The notes below the pieces were generated by a model. The model did not search any database. It saw only the letters and a program-made list of their open reading frames with translations, and had not been told where the DNA came from. Shown one piece after another: positions 6,362 through 16,197 of a DNA stretch of 64,000 nucleotides; the first letter of the stretch is position 1, and each line of letters opens with the position of its first letter. The translations under genes and the position numbers were made by a program. The stretch spans positions 558,001-622,000 of the forward strand of contig NZ_JAGYPH010000002.1 in assembly GCF_018343525.1 (NCBI RefSeq), in the 5' to 3' direction. Source of the DNA: Lederbergia citrea. GTDB lineage: Bacteria > Bacillota > Bacilli > Bacillales > Bacillaceae_C.

Positions 6362-8542
6362 TTGGATTTAAAAAGGTTACTAGCAGTGCTTGTCGTTTTT
6401 ACTTTATTTATACCTTTGACCACGGCTAATGCGGCAGTTAATACTCAAAACATCTCAATTAAGCTAAGTAATTATATAGGGAAGAAACCGGAATTGACTT
6501 TTTCTTTTGTCGGCAAACACTCAATAAAGGGAAATGCCGATATAAGATTAGAAGAGTCCGAAAAATATATAGTTAAAGTTGAAAAAGGAAATTTACATTT
6601 ATATGACCCAAAGGGGAAAAAACTGAAAGAGTTAGGTACGTCTTTTATAGTAGAGGCTGATAAATATGCAGAAGATAGTGTGCAAACTATTTACGGCAAT
6701 TCTACTAAAAAGTATTTAGGTGATATTCAGTTTGAAGTAGAAGATGGAAAGTATGTTCGTCCAATTAATCTTGATATTCCATTTGAAGATTATTTAAAAG
6801 GTGTGGTTCCACTAGAAATGCCGGCATCTTGGAATTTGGAAGCTGTGAAAGCTCAATCTGTTGCAGCGCGTACCTATTCTGCCGGAAGTATTGGGAAAAA
6901 AGTTGCTGATACACAAGGCTTCCAAGTATATGGGGGGTATGATTGGCACCCAAACTCTACAAAGGCTGTTGATGAGACGAGTGGAAAGGTCCTTAAATAT
7001 AATGGAAGACTGATTGATGCTGTCTATTCATCTAGTAATGGCGGATATACGGAATCCAATTCTAACTTATGGGGCGGTACTCAATTAGCTTACCTTCCTG
7101 CAAAGAAAGATTCATACGATCCGCAACATCCTTGGACTATTAATCTTGCGGTAGATCAAATTGATACAAGAAAACTAGATTTAAAAAGTCCGAATAATTG
7201 GTGGAATTCTACAACAGAAGTGGATTCAGCAGTTACAAATAATTTAAAAAATGTCCTATATGCTTTAAATGATTATAAAAATACCGAAATAAAAATAGTA
7301 AGGATTCCGAAGATTGAATTTACAAATAAAAATAGTAGTGGCAGAAGCCAAAATGCTTCAATCACGATGGAGTTCTTTGTTAAAGATAAGTCGACAAACA
7401 CTTATCGAATGGATGGCAGTACGTTAAAGTCATTCAAAGTAACACATTCAACTACTGCAAACTCTATGAGAAACCTTTTAGGAACTATGAATATGAAAAG
7501 CCTTCTTGTGTCAAATAACGAAACACTAGAACACACAAGATTAGCTGGGTTAAACAGATTTGAAGTAGCGGTTAACGTTTCAAAAGAAGGGTGGAGTAGT
7601 GCTGATACCGTCGTTTTAGCCAATTGGGAGGCGTTCGGGGATGCCCTTGCTGCAACACCGCTTGCTTATCAAAAAAATGCACCCATTCTTTTGACGAAAC
7701 CAGCGAACTTACAAGCAGCCACAAAGGCAGAGATCCAGAGATTAAAACCAACAAATGTCATTATCGTGGGTGGAACGATCAGTGTCAGTGCAAAGATTGA
7801 AAAAGAGCTCACATCACTAGGGGTTAAAAGTATTTCCAGAATAGATGGTAAAAGTCGATATGAAGTAGCTTACAACATATCGAAAGAACTCAACCCAGCA
7901 AGTAAAGCTGTCGTTGCTAAAGGAGCGATTTTTGCTGATTCGCTCTCAATCGCATCATATGCGGCAAGAAACGGATACCCTATTTTATTAACAGGCCCTG
8001 AAAAGCTAAATGCAGCTGCGGTAAAAGCAATAAAAGAAAAAGCCATTAATGAGACAATTGTTGTTGGTGGGGAAATTAGCGTCAGCAAATCTGTCTATAA
8101 TCAACTCCCCAGCCCAATAAGAATTGGAGGGAATAATCGTTATCAAGTTTCTGCCAATATTATAAAGGATCTTAATTTGAACCCGAGTAAGGTTTTTATT
8201 GCAACTGGCAATTCGTTTGGTGATGCATTAACAGGATCTGTTTTAGCAGCTAAACAAAATGCGAATATGGTGCTGACACCTGCACATCAATTACCAGGCA
8301 GCGTAAAAAACGTCTTAGATCAAAAGCTAGTAAATGACTTTTTGATCTTAGGTGGTCCACTTTCAGTAAGTGAAGATATTTCTATGAATCTACCAAACTT
8401 ATCTATTAAACTTTCAGGTAAAGGTTTTGGACATGGAGTAGGAATGAGCCAATATGGCGCACAGGAAATGGCTAAAAAGGGAATGAACTATTCGCAAATA
8501 CTATCCCATTATTACCCTAATGCTAAGTTAGAGAATAATTAA
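6362..8542 (+). CDS. lytB: LytB-like SpoIID-domain autolysin modifier with three inserted CWB2 repeats
   Basis: The TTG at 6362 is chosen because GGGGAGG lies 10 bases upstream and a signal peptide follows at once (LLAVLVVFTLFIPLTTANA). An upstream ATG at 6260 lacks both. The 726-residue product has a SpoIID/LytB domain with YLKGVVPLEMPASW near residue 143 and SSSNGGYTESN near 220. Residues about 393-676 are three CWB2 wall-binding repeats (RLAGLNRFEVAVN, SRIDGKSRYEVAYN and PIRIGGNNRYQVSAN starts). The usual SpoIID C-terminal motif GFGHGVGMSQYGA appears only after them, near 687. The repeats therefore seem inserted within the SpoIID region. In Bacillus subtilis LytB enhances the amidase LytC. 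SpoIID itself is a lytic transglycosylase. Here lytC follows. Confidence 0.85.
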   Translation: MDLKRLLAVLVVFTLFIPLTTANAAVNTQNISIKLSNYIGKKPELTFSFVGKHSIKGNADIRLEESEKYIVKVEKGNLHLYDPKGKKLKELGTSFIVEADKYAEDSVQTIYGNSTKKYLGDIQFEVEDGKYVRPINLDIPFEDYLKGVVPLEMPASWNLEAVKAQSVAARTYSAGSIGKKVADTQGFQVYGGYDWHPNSTKAVDETSGKVLKYNGRLIDAVYSSSNGGYTESNSNLWGGTQLAYLPAKKDSYDPQHPWTINLAVDQIDTRKLDLKSPNNWWNSTTEVDSAVTNNLKNVLYALNDYKNTEIKIVRIPKIEFTNKNSSGRSQNASITMEFFVKDKSTNTYRMDGSTLKSFKVTHSTTANSMRNLLGTMNMKSLLVSNNETLEHTRLAGLNRFEVAVNVSKEGWSSADTVVLANWEAFGDALAATPLAYQKNAPILLTKPANLQAATKAEIQRLKPTNVIIVGGTISVSAKIEKELTSLGVKSISRIDGKSRYEVAYNISKELNPASKAVVAKGAIFADSLSIASYAARNGYPILLTGPEKLNAAAVKAIKEKAINETIVVGGEISVSKSVYNQLPSPIRIGGNNRYQVSANIIKDLNLNPSKVFIATGNSFGDALTGSVLAAKQNANMVLTPAHQLPGSVKNVLDQKLVNDFLILGGPLSVSEDISMNLPNLSIKLSGKGFGHGVGMSQYGAQEMAKKGMNYSQILSHYYPNAKLENN

Positions 8543-8561
8543 TCTAAGATTTATTATGGGT

Positions 8562-8593
8562 GCTTCTCTGATAGATGAGAGAAGCCGTTTTTT
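8562..8593 (+). terminator. Terminator between lytB and lytC
   Basis: GCTTCTCT and AGAGAAGC form a perfect 8-bp stem with an 8-base loop, followed by CGTTTTTT. It lies 20 bases after the lytB stop. lytC is therefore read only by readthrough or from a promoter within the next 60 bases. Confidence 0.85.
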
Positions 8594-8652
8594 ATGGATT
8601 ATAACTGGTATGAAATTACCATATTCAAATCAATACTGTAGGAGGATGAATG

Positions 8653-10143
8653 ATGAAAAGAAAATTACTATCATGTATTGTTGCCCTTATCATGTCATTT
8701 CTCGTTGTTATGGAAGTATCAGCGGCAAGTACGACAAGACTAGGAGGACAGGATCGGTTCGATGTTTCGATTAATGTTTCCAAAAATGGATGGAAAACCT
8801 CATCAACTGTCGTATTGGCAAATTGGGATGCATATGGAGATGCTTTAGCAGCTGGTCCACTTGCATATAAGCACAATGCTCCAATACTATTAACGAAGTC
8901 AAACGTTTTAAATAGTAGAACAAAGAGCGAAATTCAAAGATTAAAAACGAAATCCGTCATTATTGTTGGTGGATCTATCAGCGTATCCGAAAACATTGTG
9001 AAAGAATTAAAAAATATGGGGATTTCCGTTAAAAGAATAGCGGGAAATAGTCGTATGGAAGTCGCAAACAATATTGCTCTAGAAATGGGTAATAGTAGCA
9101 GAGTCGTAATTGCAGATGGTTTTAACTTTCCGGACGCATTATCTATAGCTCCATATGCAGCTAGAAATGGTTACCCGATCTTACTGACAAATAAAAAACA
9201 CAATTTGGATAAATCCACGCAAAATATTATTAATCAAAGGAAAATAACCGAAACGATTATCTCCGGGGGCCCATTAAGTGTATCGGATCAAGTCTTTAAA
9301 TCGGTGCCTAACCCGAGAAGGTTTGGCGGTAATAGTCGTTATGCCGTTTCGGCAAATATTGCTAAAGCATATTTCTCATCCAGTTCCACCGCATTTGTGA
9401 CAAGAGGAACCGTATTCGCAGATGCTCTAACCGGGTCAGTGTTGGCAGCGAAAAGAAACGCTCCTATTTTACTGATTAAACCAAACGATCTACCTATCGC
9501 AATTAAAAGCTATATAGCAAACCAAGGAGTCGGTAATTTTACATTACTTGGTGGTCCAATTTCCGTATCAGAAAAAACGAATAATACTTTAAGGCACCCA
9601 ATTGTTGGACAAACAATTGTCCTTGACCCCGGACATGGTGGCAAGGATCCTGGTGCCGTTGGGAATAGTTTAGCGGAGAAAGAAATAGTCCTTGATATTG
9701 CAAAACGGGTAAATTCAAAACTGAATCAGTCGTTAGCGAACGTGGTTATGACTAGAGAAACGGATGTGTTTCTTGAACTCCAAGAAAGGGTAGAGCTAGC
9801 AGAGAAGTCAGGTGCGGATATTTTTGTGAGTATTCATGTCAACTCATTTTCCTCCCCCTCGGCAAATGGAACAGAAACATATTATGATGAAACTCATGCT
9901 CCTAAGGAAAGCAGGGAATTAGCAGAGGAAATACAAAAGGAATTACTCAAAGCTTTAGGTACGACAGATAGAGGGGTTAAGAAAAGTGGATTTTATGTTA
10001 TAAAAAACAGTAAAATGCCAAGTGTCTTAGTAGAAATTGCCTTTATAAGCAACGGTAATGATGCAAAGAAATTAGCCGATACTACGTATCGACAAAAAGC
10101 GGCAGATGCTATTTATAGAGGAATAATGAACTATTATGAGTAA
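8653..10143 (+). CDS. lytC: N-acetylmuramoyl-L-alanine amidase with three CWB2 repeats (LytC-like)
   Basis: Two adjacent ATGs exist. The second (8653) is preferred because it sits 7 bases from AGGAGG, while 8650 is too close. A signal peptide ends near VSAAS at residue 25. Residues about 27-315 are three CWB2 wall-binding repeats. Residues about 322-496 form a zinc amidase_3 domain with DPGHGG (zinc His), the EKE glutamate, SIHVNS (zinc His) and catalytic VEIAFISN, so all key residues are present. It hydrolyses the bond between MurNAc and L-Ala in peptidoglycan. The order lytB-lytC matches B. subtilis, where LytC is the major vegetative autolysin. The repeats are clearly related to those in the upstream gene. 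No recognisable sigma-D promoter was found. Confidence 0.93.
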   Translation: MKRKLLSCIVALIMSFLVVMEVSAASTTRLGGQDRFDVSINVSKNGWKTSSTVVLANWDAYGDALAAGPLAYKHNAPILLTKSNVLNSRTKSEIQRLKTKSVIIVGGSISVSENIVKELKNMGISVKRIAGNSRMEVANNIALEMGNSSRVVIADGFNFPDALSIAPYAARNGYPILLTNKKHNLDKSTQNIINQRKITETIISGGPLSVSDQVFKSVPNPRRFGGNSRYAVSANIAKAYFSSSSTAFVTRGTVFADALTGSVLAAKRNAPILLIKPNDLPIAIKSYIANQGVGNFTLLGGPISVSEKTNNTLRHPIVGQTIVLDPGHGGKDPGAVGNSLAEKEIVLDIAKRVNSKLNQSLANVVMTRETDVFLELQERVELAEKSGADIFVSIHVNSFSSPSANGTETYYDETHAPKESRELAEEIQKELLKALGTTDRGVKKSGFYVIKNSKMPSVLVEIAFISNGNDAKKLADTTYRQKAADAIYRGIMNYYE

Positions 10144-10151
10144 TTTTGATT

Positions 10152-10194
10152 TAAATCAGGAGTGCGATTACGCATCCTGATTTATTTTTTTTTT
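10152..10194 (+). terminator. Strong terminator after lytC
   Basis: TAAATCAGGA pairs perfectly with TCCTGATTTA, with an inner TGCG-ATTA-CGCA stem, and is followed by a long T run. Confidence 0.92.
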
Positions 10195-10218
10195 ATGATC
10201 ATGAATGCCTAGCTGTAT

Positions 10219-10247
10219 TTGACTTGATCCTTTAATAAAGTTATATT
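10219..10247 (+). promoter_or_regulatory. Promoter for the tarIJ teichoic acid operon
   Basis: TTGACT, a 17-bp spacer and TATATT lie about 107 bp before tarI, after the lytC terminator, and would open a new transcription unit. Confidence 0.6.
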
Positions 10248-10353
10248 GGATAGTGTGTTTTACCATCAAATTTCTACAATTTGATACAAAACCATACTAG
10301 AATTTATTAAGTTAATATAAATAAAATAGACTTAAAAAAAGGAGTTGGTGTTT

Positions 10354-11067
10354 GTGATATACGCAGAAATTCTTGCCGGTGGAAAAGGAACTCGTATGGG
10401 GAATATTAATATGCCGAAACAGTTCTTAACACTCAATAACCGACCAATTATTATTCATACAATTGAAAAATTTTTACTAAACGACCGTTTTGATAAGATT
10501 ATTATTGTTTCTCCAAAGGATTGGATGAATCATACAAATGATATCATTAAAAAGCATATTGGCGATTTAGATCGAATCGTTGTAGTTGAAGGTGGTAAAG
10601 ATCGAAATGAATCGATCATGAGCGGAATTAAATATATTGAAGAAAACTTTGGTATAAACGATGACGATGTCATTGTGACTCATGATTCAGTTCGTCCTTT
10701 TTTAACACATCGGATCATCGAAGAAAATATCGACGCAGCACTTGAGTATGGGGCGGTTGATACTGTAATAGAAGCAATAGATACGATCATTCAATCAGAG
10801 GATAGAGAATTCATCTCTAATATTCCTGTCCGTGATACAATGTTCCAAGGTCAAACACCTCAAAGCTTTAATATTAAAAAACTAGTGAAACATTATCAAT
10901 CATTGACTGAAGAGGAAAAAACCATTTTGACAGACGCATGTAAAATTTACTCTATTCATGGCGAAAAAGTTAGATTGGTTAGGGGCGAAGTATTTAATAT
11001 AAAAGTGACGACACCTTATGATTTGAAGGTAGCTAATGCTATTATACAGGAGCGGATTTCACGATGA
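10354..11067 (+). CDS. tarI: Ribitol-5-phosphate cytidylyltransferase
   Basis: TarI joins CTP and D-ribitol-5-phosphate to give CDP-ribitol, the precursor for ribitol-phosphate teichoic acid. It belongs to the IspD-like nucleotidyltransferases. The GTG at 10354 gives the family-typical start (M)[15 protein letters not shown] and lies 9 bases from AAGGAG. A longer TTG frame is less likely. Other family segments are MPKQFL, HDSVRPF near residue 110 and [13 protein letters not shown] near 155. The length of 237 residues is normal. The stop codon overlaps the start of tarJ by four bases, and TarI and TarJ are known partners. IspD itself is less likely because of this pairing. Confidence 0.93.
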   Translation: MIYAEILAGGKGTRMGNINMPKQFLTLNNRPIIIHTIEKFLLNDRFDKIIIVSPKDWMNHTNDIIKKHIGDLDRIVVVEGGKDRNESIMSGIKYIEENFGINDDDVIVTHDSVRPFLTHRIIEENIDAALEYGAVDTVIEAIDTIIQSEDREFISNIPVRDTMFQGQTPQSFNIKKLVKHYQSLTEEEKTILTDACKIYSIHGEKVRLVRGEVFNIKVTTPYDLKVANAIIQERISR

Positions 11068-12089
11068 TAAACCAAGTATATCGTTTAGTTTCTCCACGCC
11101 AATTTGAGGTAACCTATAAAGATCGATCGCTTCAATCTGATTATGTTGTTGTCCGCCCTTCGCATCTTTCGATTTGCGCAGCAGATCAAAGATATTATAC
11201 GGGAACTCGTGGTAAAGAAGCGATGGCTACTAAGCTGCCAATGGCCCTTATTCACGAGGGTATAGGAAAAGTTGTTTATGATCCTTTAGGGGAAATAGAT
11301 ACGGGTACTTCTGTTGTAATGATACCTAATATACCGACTGAGACAGATGAGATTGTTGCGGAGAATTATTTAAGATCAAGTAAATTTAGATCAAGTGGAT
11401 ACGACGGTTTTATGCAGGATTATGTATTCTTAAATCGTGATCGACTTGTGGAACTTCCAAACGAATTGAATCCACATGTTTCAGCGTTCATAGAGCTTGT
11501 TACCATTGCCATGCACTCACTCGTTCGCTTTGAGGCAAAAGCGCATACTCGCCGTAATGTATTTGGAGTATGGGGTGATGGAAACCTTGGATATATCACC
11601 TCCTTAATGTTGAAAAGACGATATAAGGATAGCAAGGTTATTGTTTTTGGCAAAAATCAATATAAATTAGATCATTTCTCCTTTGTTGATGAGACTTACC
11701 AAATTGATGAAATCCCTAATGATCTATTTATAGATCACGCTTTTGAAGCAGTTGGGGGAAAAGGTAGTCAATATGCGATTAATCAAATGATTGATCAATT
11801 ATTCCCTGAAGGTTCAATTGCCATTATGGGTGTTTCAGAATATCCGGTAGAAATCAATACAAGAATGATCTTGGAAAAGGGCCTTACAATCATAGGAAGT
11901 AGTCGTAGTGGGCGTACTGATTTTGTCAATACAGTTGAATTTATGAAAGAACATCCTGATTTTGTGGAATATTTACGTACTCTTGTTGGAGAAATCCAAG
12001 AGGTAAAGACAATTCAAGACATTATTACAGCTTTTGAAAAGGATTTAACATCTTCTTGGGGCAAAACAGTTATGGAGTGGAAAATATAA
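11064..12089 (+). CDS. tarJ: Ribulose-5-phosphate reductase, NADPH-dependent alcohol dehydrogenase
   Basis: TarJ reduces D-ribulose-5-phosphate to ribitol-5-phosphate for TarI. It is a zinc-type medium-chain dehydrogenase of 341 residues. [12 protein letters not shown] near residue 37 carries the catalytic cysteine, IHEG near 66 the histidine-glutamate pair, and [10 protein letters not shown] near 168 the nucleotide-binding glycines. Its ATG overlaps the tarI stop (ATGA), so the two are translationally coupled, and AGGAG lies upstream. The pairing with tarI is the defining gene order of ribitol-type wall teichoic acid as in B. subtilis W23 and Staphylococcus. Confidence 0.93.
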   Translation: MINQVYRLVSPRQFEVTYKDRSLQSDYVVVRPSHLSICAADQRYYTGTRGKEAMATKLPMALIHEGIGKVVYDPLGEIDTGTSVVMIPNIPTETDEIVAENYLRSSKFRSSGYDGFMQDYVFLNRDRLVELPNELNPHVSAFIELVTIAMHSLVRFEAKAHTRRNVFGVWGDGNLGYITSLMLKRRYKDSKVIVFGKNQYKLDHFSFVDETYQIDEIPNDLFIDHAFEAVGGKGSQYAINQMIDQLFPEGSIAIMGVSEYPVEINTRMILEKGLTIIGSSRSGRTDFVNTVEFMKEHPDFVEYLRTLVGEIQEVKTIQDIITAFEKDLTSSWGKTVMEWKI

Positions 12090-12129
12090 AAAGTTATTTT
12101 CTGGACATGAGAAAGGCAGGATTTTAAAC

Positions 12130-13317
12130 GTGGATGTAAAAATGATTCCAACACTAATAGTAAAAACGTTCATTCGCCTGTCCTTTTTCATGTTCAGTTT
12201 TCTGTTTCCTATCAATGAAAAGAAAGTGACCTTCGCTTCATACCGGTCAGAAAAATTGGAAGGAAATTTATTTTACATACATAGGGAATTTGTAGGTCGT
12301 GAACTCGGATACAGTTATTATTTTCTCTTTAAAAAATATGACAGCTCTAAATTTGGAAAGTTGTATTATTTTATTCATATGGTTAAAGCAAGTTACGCAC
12401 TTGCAACCTCCCGCTATTTTATTGTTGATGATTTTTATTTTCCAATCTATATAGTTAAACCTCGTCGTGGAATGGATATTATCCAATTATGGCATGCAGC
12501 GGGGGCTTTTAAAAAGTTCGGATTAAGTACGATTGGTAAGTCTTTTGGTCCGAGCAGGCAATATCTGGAACAAGTAAAAGTCCATTCCAATTATACTAAA
12601 GTGTATGTTAGCTCTCAAAAGGTCATTCCTCATTATGCTGAGGCATTTGGCATGCAGAAGGAACATATCTACCCGTTAGGGATTCCTCGAACTGATTTGT
12701 TTTTTGATGATATTAAAAAACAAAACATAATTGAAAAATATCATTTTCAATTTCCAACATTAAAAAATAAAAAAACAATCCTTTATGCTCCTACTTTTCG
12801 TGGGAAAAGCCATTATCAAGAGAAATTCATATGTCCTATAGATATCTCCTTATTGAGAAAAATGCTTGGTGACGATTATGTCTTGCTCATCCACCTTCAT
12901 CCATATATGAATAAAGGCATGTACATTGATGAACAGGATAAGAATTTTGCAATCCACATACATGGACAATTTAATATCGAGGAATTATTAACGATTGCGG
13001 ATGTTTTAATTACAGATTATTCCTCAATCATATTTGATTATAGTTTATTATGTCGGCCCATTGCATTTTTTGCAACGGATGTAGATGAGTATATAAAGGA
13101 AAGGGACTTTTACTTCGAATACAAATCTTTTATTCCGGGTCCTTTATTTACTGAAACGTTATCTCTAGGTGAATGGCTAAAAAAAGGATCTGCTGATATA
13201 AGGGAGATTTCCACTTTTAGAAATGAATTTTTTGAATATCTTGACGGTAAGGCAAGTGAACGCATAGTAAATCATTTGCTTGATAATGGTAATAATAAAA
13301 AGGATTATGAGGATTAA
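12130..13317 (+). CDS. CDP-glycerol/ribitol phosphotransferase, short form
   Basis: Teichoic acid glycerophosphotransferase family (TagB/TagF/TarL) of 395 residues, with only the catalytic GT-B-like domain. Family segments are ATSRYFIVDDFYFP, LWHAAGAFKKFG, GIPRTDLFFD, YAPTFRGKSHY, LLIHLHPYM with the conserved His-Pro, and LITDYSSIIFDYSLL, plus KERDFYFEYKSFIPGPL near the end. It would transfer glycerol- or ribitol-phosphate from its CDP form to the lipid-linked chain. Without the N-terminal beta domain it resembles primases (TagB, TarF) more than polymerases. The GTG start follows an AGGCAGG-like site. It lies 40 bp after tarJ in the same direction. The exact substrate cannot be read from sequence. 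Confidence 0.85.
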   Translation: MDVKMIPTLIVKTFIRLSFFMFSFLFPINEKKVTFASYRSEKLEGNLFYIHREFVGRELGYSYYFLFKKYDSSKFGKLYYFIHMVKASYALATSRYFIVDDFYFPIYIVKPRRGMDIIQLWHAAGAFKKFGLSTIGKSFGPSRQYLEQVKVHSNYTKVYVSSQKVIPHYAEAFGMQKEHIYPLGIPRTDLFFDDIKKQNIIEKYHFQFPTLKNKKTILYAPTFRGKSHYQEKFICPIDISLLRKMLGDDYVLLIHLHPYMNKGMYIDEQDKNFAIHIHGQFNIEELLTIADVLITDYSSIIFDYSLLCRPIAFFATDVDEYIKERDFYFEYKSFIPGPLFTETLSLGEWLKKGSADIREISTFRNEFFEYLDGKASERIVNHLLDNGNNKKDYED

Positions 13318-13372
13318 CGATTTTAATCCTCATTCTTAATTTGCACTTCTTTAATAGATGGGAGTCGAAGGA

Positions 13373-15220
13373 ATGCTTGCTCGAATTAAAAGGAAAATCA
13401 AAAGAATTTTATTGAAAAATGAAACTACTACAGCTCGAAATGAGATACAGATGGATCAATCAATTGTAACTCAGCCATATATAAATGATATAGGCAGTGA
13501 TGACGAAAACCTTATTCCTCGACGTAAAATAACTTCATTACAATGGAATGGTCCTATTATGACCATTAAAGGTTATTTTTACTTAGAAGATTTACCAATG
13601 TTAGATGAAGATTTAGTGAAAAAAAGATTGATTCTTATTAATAAATCAGGTGTTAAAAGTATCCTCCCATTACAAGATTTAACTGTTGGCGAAATTGGAC
13701 TTAAGTATGAAGTAGATGAACTATACGAGTGGTCCGGTTTTGAAGGGAAAATTAACTTTGCAACAATTGCTGCGAATAATCGTCCACTACCTGAATCTGA
13801 ATACAAAATTTATTTAGAGGTAGAGGTTCATGTATTAGGAGATAAATATTATAAAAAACAATTCACATTGGGTAATATAGAACCATTTTTAGAAAAAGGT
13901 TTTCATTCCGCTAAGATGGAATACTTTACTGCAAGAAGAGAAATGAAATTTAATTTAATGGCCACATACGACCAATCAGTCAAAACGTTAAAAATTGTAT
14001 CCTCAAAATTAAAGGATTTTGATCCGAAGGAAATGGGTATTGATGCAGATAAGTATAAGCGAGGCGTTTTCTACCGTTTCTTACATACCACTGTATTTAG
14101 ACTCTTATATAAAATATATTGTCTTCGTCCATTAAAGGTAAATAAAGTGTTATTTGCTTCTGACAGTAGAACTGAAATGGATGGGAACTTTTTATTTGTT
14201 TATAACGAGATGCTTCAGAGGAATTTAAACTTAGATTATCACTTTGTGCTTAAAAAAGGTGTCGAAGAAAAAAAGAGTTTTAAGGAAATAAGGGAACTTG
14301 CTTATCATTTAGCGACTTCAAAGTTTATTCTTTTAGATGATTTTTATCCAATGGTCTACCCACTGAGAATTCGCAAAAATGCAGAGTTGATACAACTTTG
14401 GCATGCAGTCGGTGCTTTTAAAACTTTTGGATTTAGCCGTCTCGGGCGACCAGGAGGACCGTCACCGAAGTCTATCAATCATCGTAATTATACAAAAGCA
14501 ATCGTAAGTTCTAAACATATTGCTAAATATTATGCTGAAGGATTTGGTATTGAAGAGGAGAAAGTGATACCGACTGGAATCCCTCGCACGGATATTTTCT
14601 TTGATAATCAGTATAAGGCTGAAGTGAAAGAGAGATTGTACGAAGAGTATCCTTTTCTACGAAATAAAAAGGTCATTACTTTTGCACCAACATTTCGAGG
14701 AAATGGTCAGCAATCTGCACATTACCCAATGGAAGTTCTTAATTTAGAAAAGCTATATCATGAGTTGAAAGACGAATATGTATTTTTATTTAAAATACAT
14801 CCGTTCGTCAAAAATGACTTTAGCATACCATATCAATACAAAGATTTCTTTTATGATTTCTCTTCATATAGGGAAATTAACGATTTGTTATTCGTAACAG
14901 ATATACTTATAACAGACTATTCTTCAGTTTGTTTTGAATTTGCCCTATTAAATAAACCAATGCTATTCTTTGCCTTTGATGTAGAGGAATACATTCAAAA
15001 GAGAGATTTTTATTATGAATTTAGTTCGTTTATCCCGGGTCCGCTTGTACGTTCTACTGATGATATTATCGAAACTATCAATGAATCGGATTATAAAATG
15101 GAAAAAATAAAGCCATTTGTCGAATATTTCTTCGATCATTATGATGGGAATTCGAGTTCGCGTGTTGTTGACCAACTGATATTAGGACAACCAGAACAAG
15201 AAGAGAACTCTGCATACTAA
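13373..15220 (+). CDS. tarL: TarL-type teichoic acid ribitolphosphate transferase/polymerase
   Basis: The product of about 615 residues has two parts. The N-terminal beta-rich domain (about residues 45-195) contains LQWNGPIMTIKGYFY and TLGNIEPFL. The catalytic domain carries HLATSKFILLDDFYP, LWHAVGAFKTFGFSRLGRPG, GIPRTDIFFD, FAPTFRGNG, FKIHPFVK and ITDYSSVCFEFALLNKP. The long two-domain form next to tarIJ supports a ribitol-phosphate polymerase (TarL/TarK). The start is set at ATG 13373 with GGGAG eight bases upstream. The earlier in-frame ATG (13358) has no binding site. A close paralogue lies at 21936. Confidence 0.82.
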   Translation: MLARIKRKIKRILLKNETTTARNEIQMDQSIVTQPYINDIGSDDENLIPRRKITSLQWNGPIMTIKGYFYLEDLPMLDEDLVKKRLILINKSGVKSILPLQDLTVGEIGLKYEVDELYEWSGFEGKINFATIAANNRPLPESEYKIYLEVEVHVLGDKYYKKQFTLGNIEPFLEKGFHSAKMEYFTARREMKFNLMATYDQSVKTLKIVSSKLKDFDPKEMGIDADKYKRGVFYRFLHTTVFRLLYKIYCLRPLKVNKVLFASDSRTEMDGNFLFVYNEMLQRNLNLDYHFVLKKGVEEKKSFKEIRELAYHLATSKFILLDDFYPMVYPLRIRKNAELIQLWHAVGAFKTFGFSRLGRPGGPSPKSINHRNYTKAIVSSKHIAKYYAEGFGIEEEKVIPTGIPRTDIFFDNQYKAEVKERLYEEYPFLRNKKVITFAPTFRGNGQQSAHYPMEVLNLEKLYHELKDEYVFLFKIHPFVKNDFSIPYQYKDFFYDFSSYREINDLLFVTDILITDYSSVCFEFALLNKPMLFFAFDVEEYIQKRDFYYEFSSFIPGPLVRSTDDIIETINESDYKMEKIKPFVEYFFDHYDGNSSSRVVDQLILGQPEQEENSAY

Positions 15221-15254
15221 TTCTCCTAATTATAAATGGGATAGAGGTGGTTAC

Positions 15255-16181
15255 ATGGCGGAGAAGGTTTTGATCACTGGAGGCTGTGGATTTATTGGAT
15301 CTCATATTGCTGATAAATTAGTCACGAATGGTTATGAAGTGATAATAGTAGATAATTTATCGAGCGGAAAAAAGAACAATATTTCGCTCGAAAACGTCAC
15401 TTTTTTTGAATGCAGTATTTTAGATCCACAGTTAGAGGAAATAGTTATACATGAGCAGCCTGATTATATTATTCACCAGGCTGCTCATGTAAGTGTGAGT
15501 AACTCAATTATTAATCCTTTATATGACGAAGAAATAAATATCCGTGGGTCAATCAATGTCATCAACTCTGCGATAAAGGCAAATGTTAAAAAAGTGATAT
15601 ATCCATCAACTGCTGCTGTTTATGGGGATCCATTATATCTGCCAATCGATACAGCTCACCCTATCTCGCCATTATCACCATACGGCGTATCAAAGTATGC
15701 TGTTGAGAAATATTTAGAAATGAACGCTAATCTATATGGTTTAGATTATACAATCTTAAGATATTCTAATGTGTATGGCCCCCGGCAAGATGCCATGGGT
15801 GAGGGTGGAGTAATTTCTATATTTATGGATAAAATGGCAAAGAGTAAGAAACTGACTATTTTTGGCGATGGTGAGCAAACGCGAGATTTTATTTATGTTG
15901 AGGATGTTGTAGACGCTAATATCCAGGCATTACATTTAGGCAGTAAAAAAAAACTCCATGTATCTTCAGGTAAGGAACTCAGTTTAAATCAGTTGTTGAA
16001 CTTGATGATGGAGATTGGACCTTTATCAGATAAACCTGAATATACAAATGAGCGTGTTGGCGATATAAAAAAAAGTGTACTAAGTAATGAAACAACAAAG
16101 ATTGAATTAGCATGGGAACCGAAATTTACGTTTAAAGACGGTTTAATAGAAACATATAAATTTTATTCTTCAAATTATTAG
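15255..16181 (+). CDS. NAD-dependent sugar-nucleotide epimerase (GalE-like)
   Basis: Extended short-chain dehydrogenase of 308 residues. GGCGFIGSH near residue 8 is the NAD-binding GxxGxxG. The STAAVYGD serine and the SPYGVSKYAVE Tyr-Lys pair near 144 are the catalytic triad. The usual activity of this family is UDP-glucose/UDP-galactose or UDP-GlcNAc/UDP-GalNAc 4-epimerisation, which would supply the sugar added to the teichoic acid by the next gene, 16 bp downstream. GAGGTGG precedes the ATG. Substrate preference cannot be settled, and related proteins include GDP- and TDP-sugar enzymes. Confidence 0.85.
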   Translation: MAEKVLITGGCGFIGSHIADKLVTNGYEVIIVDNLSSGKKNNISLENVTFFECSILDPQLEEIVIHEQPDYIIHQAAHVSVSNSIINPLYDEEINIRGSINVINSAIKANVKKVIYPSTAAVYGDPLYLPIDTAHPISPLSPYGVSKYAVEKYLEMNANLYGLDYTILRYSNVYGPRQDAMGEGGVISIFMDKMAKSKKLTIFGDGEQTRDFIYVEDVVDANIQALHLGSKKKLHVSSGKELSLNQLLNLMMEIGPLSDKPEYTNERVGDIKKSVLSNETTKIELAWEPKFTFKDGLIETYKFYSSNY

Positions 16182-16197
16182 GCAGGGAGGGAATAAT

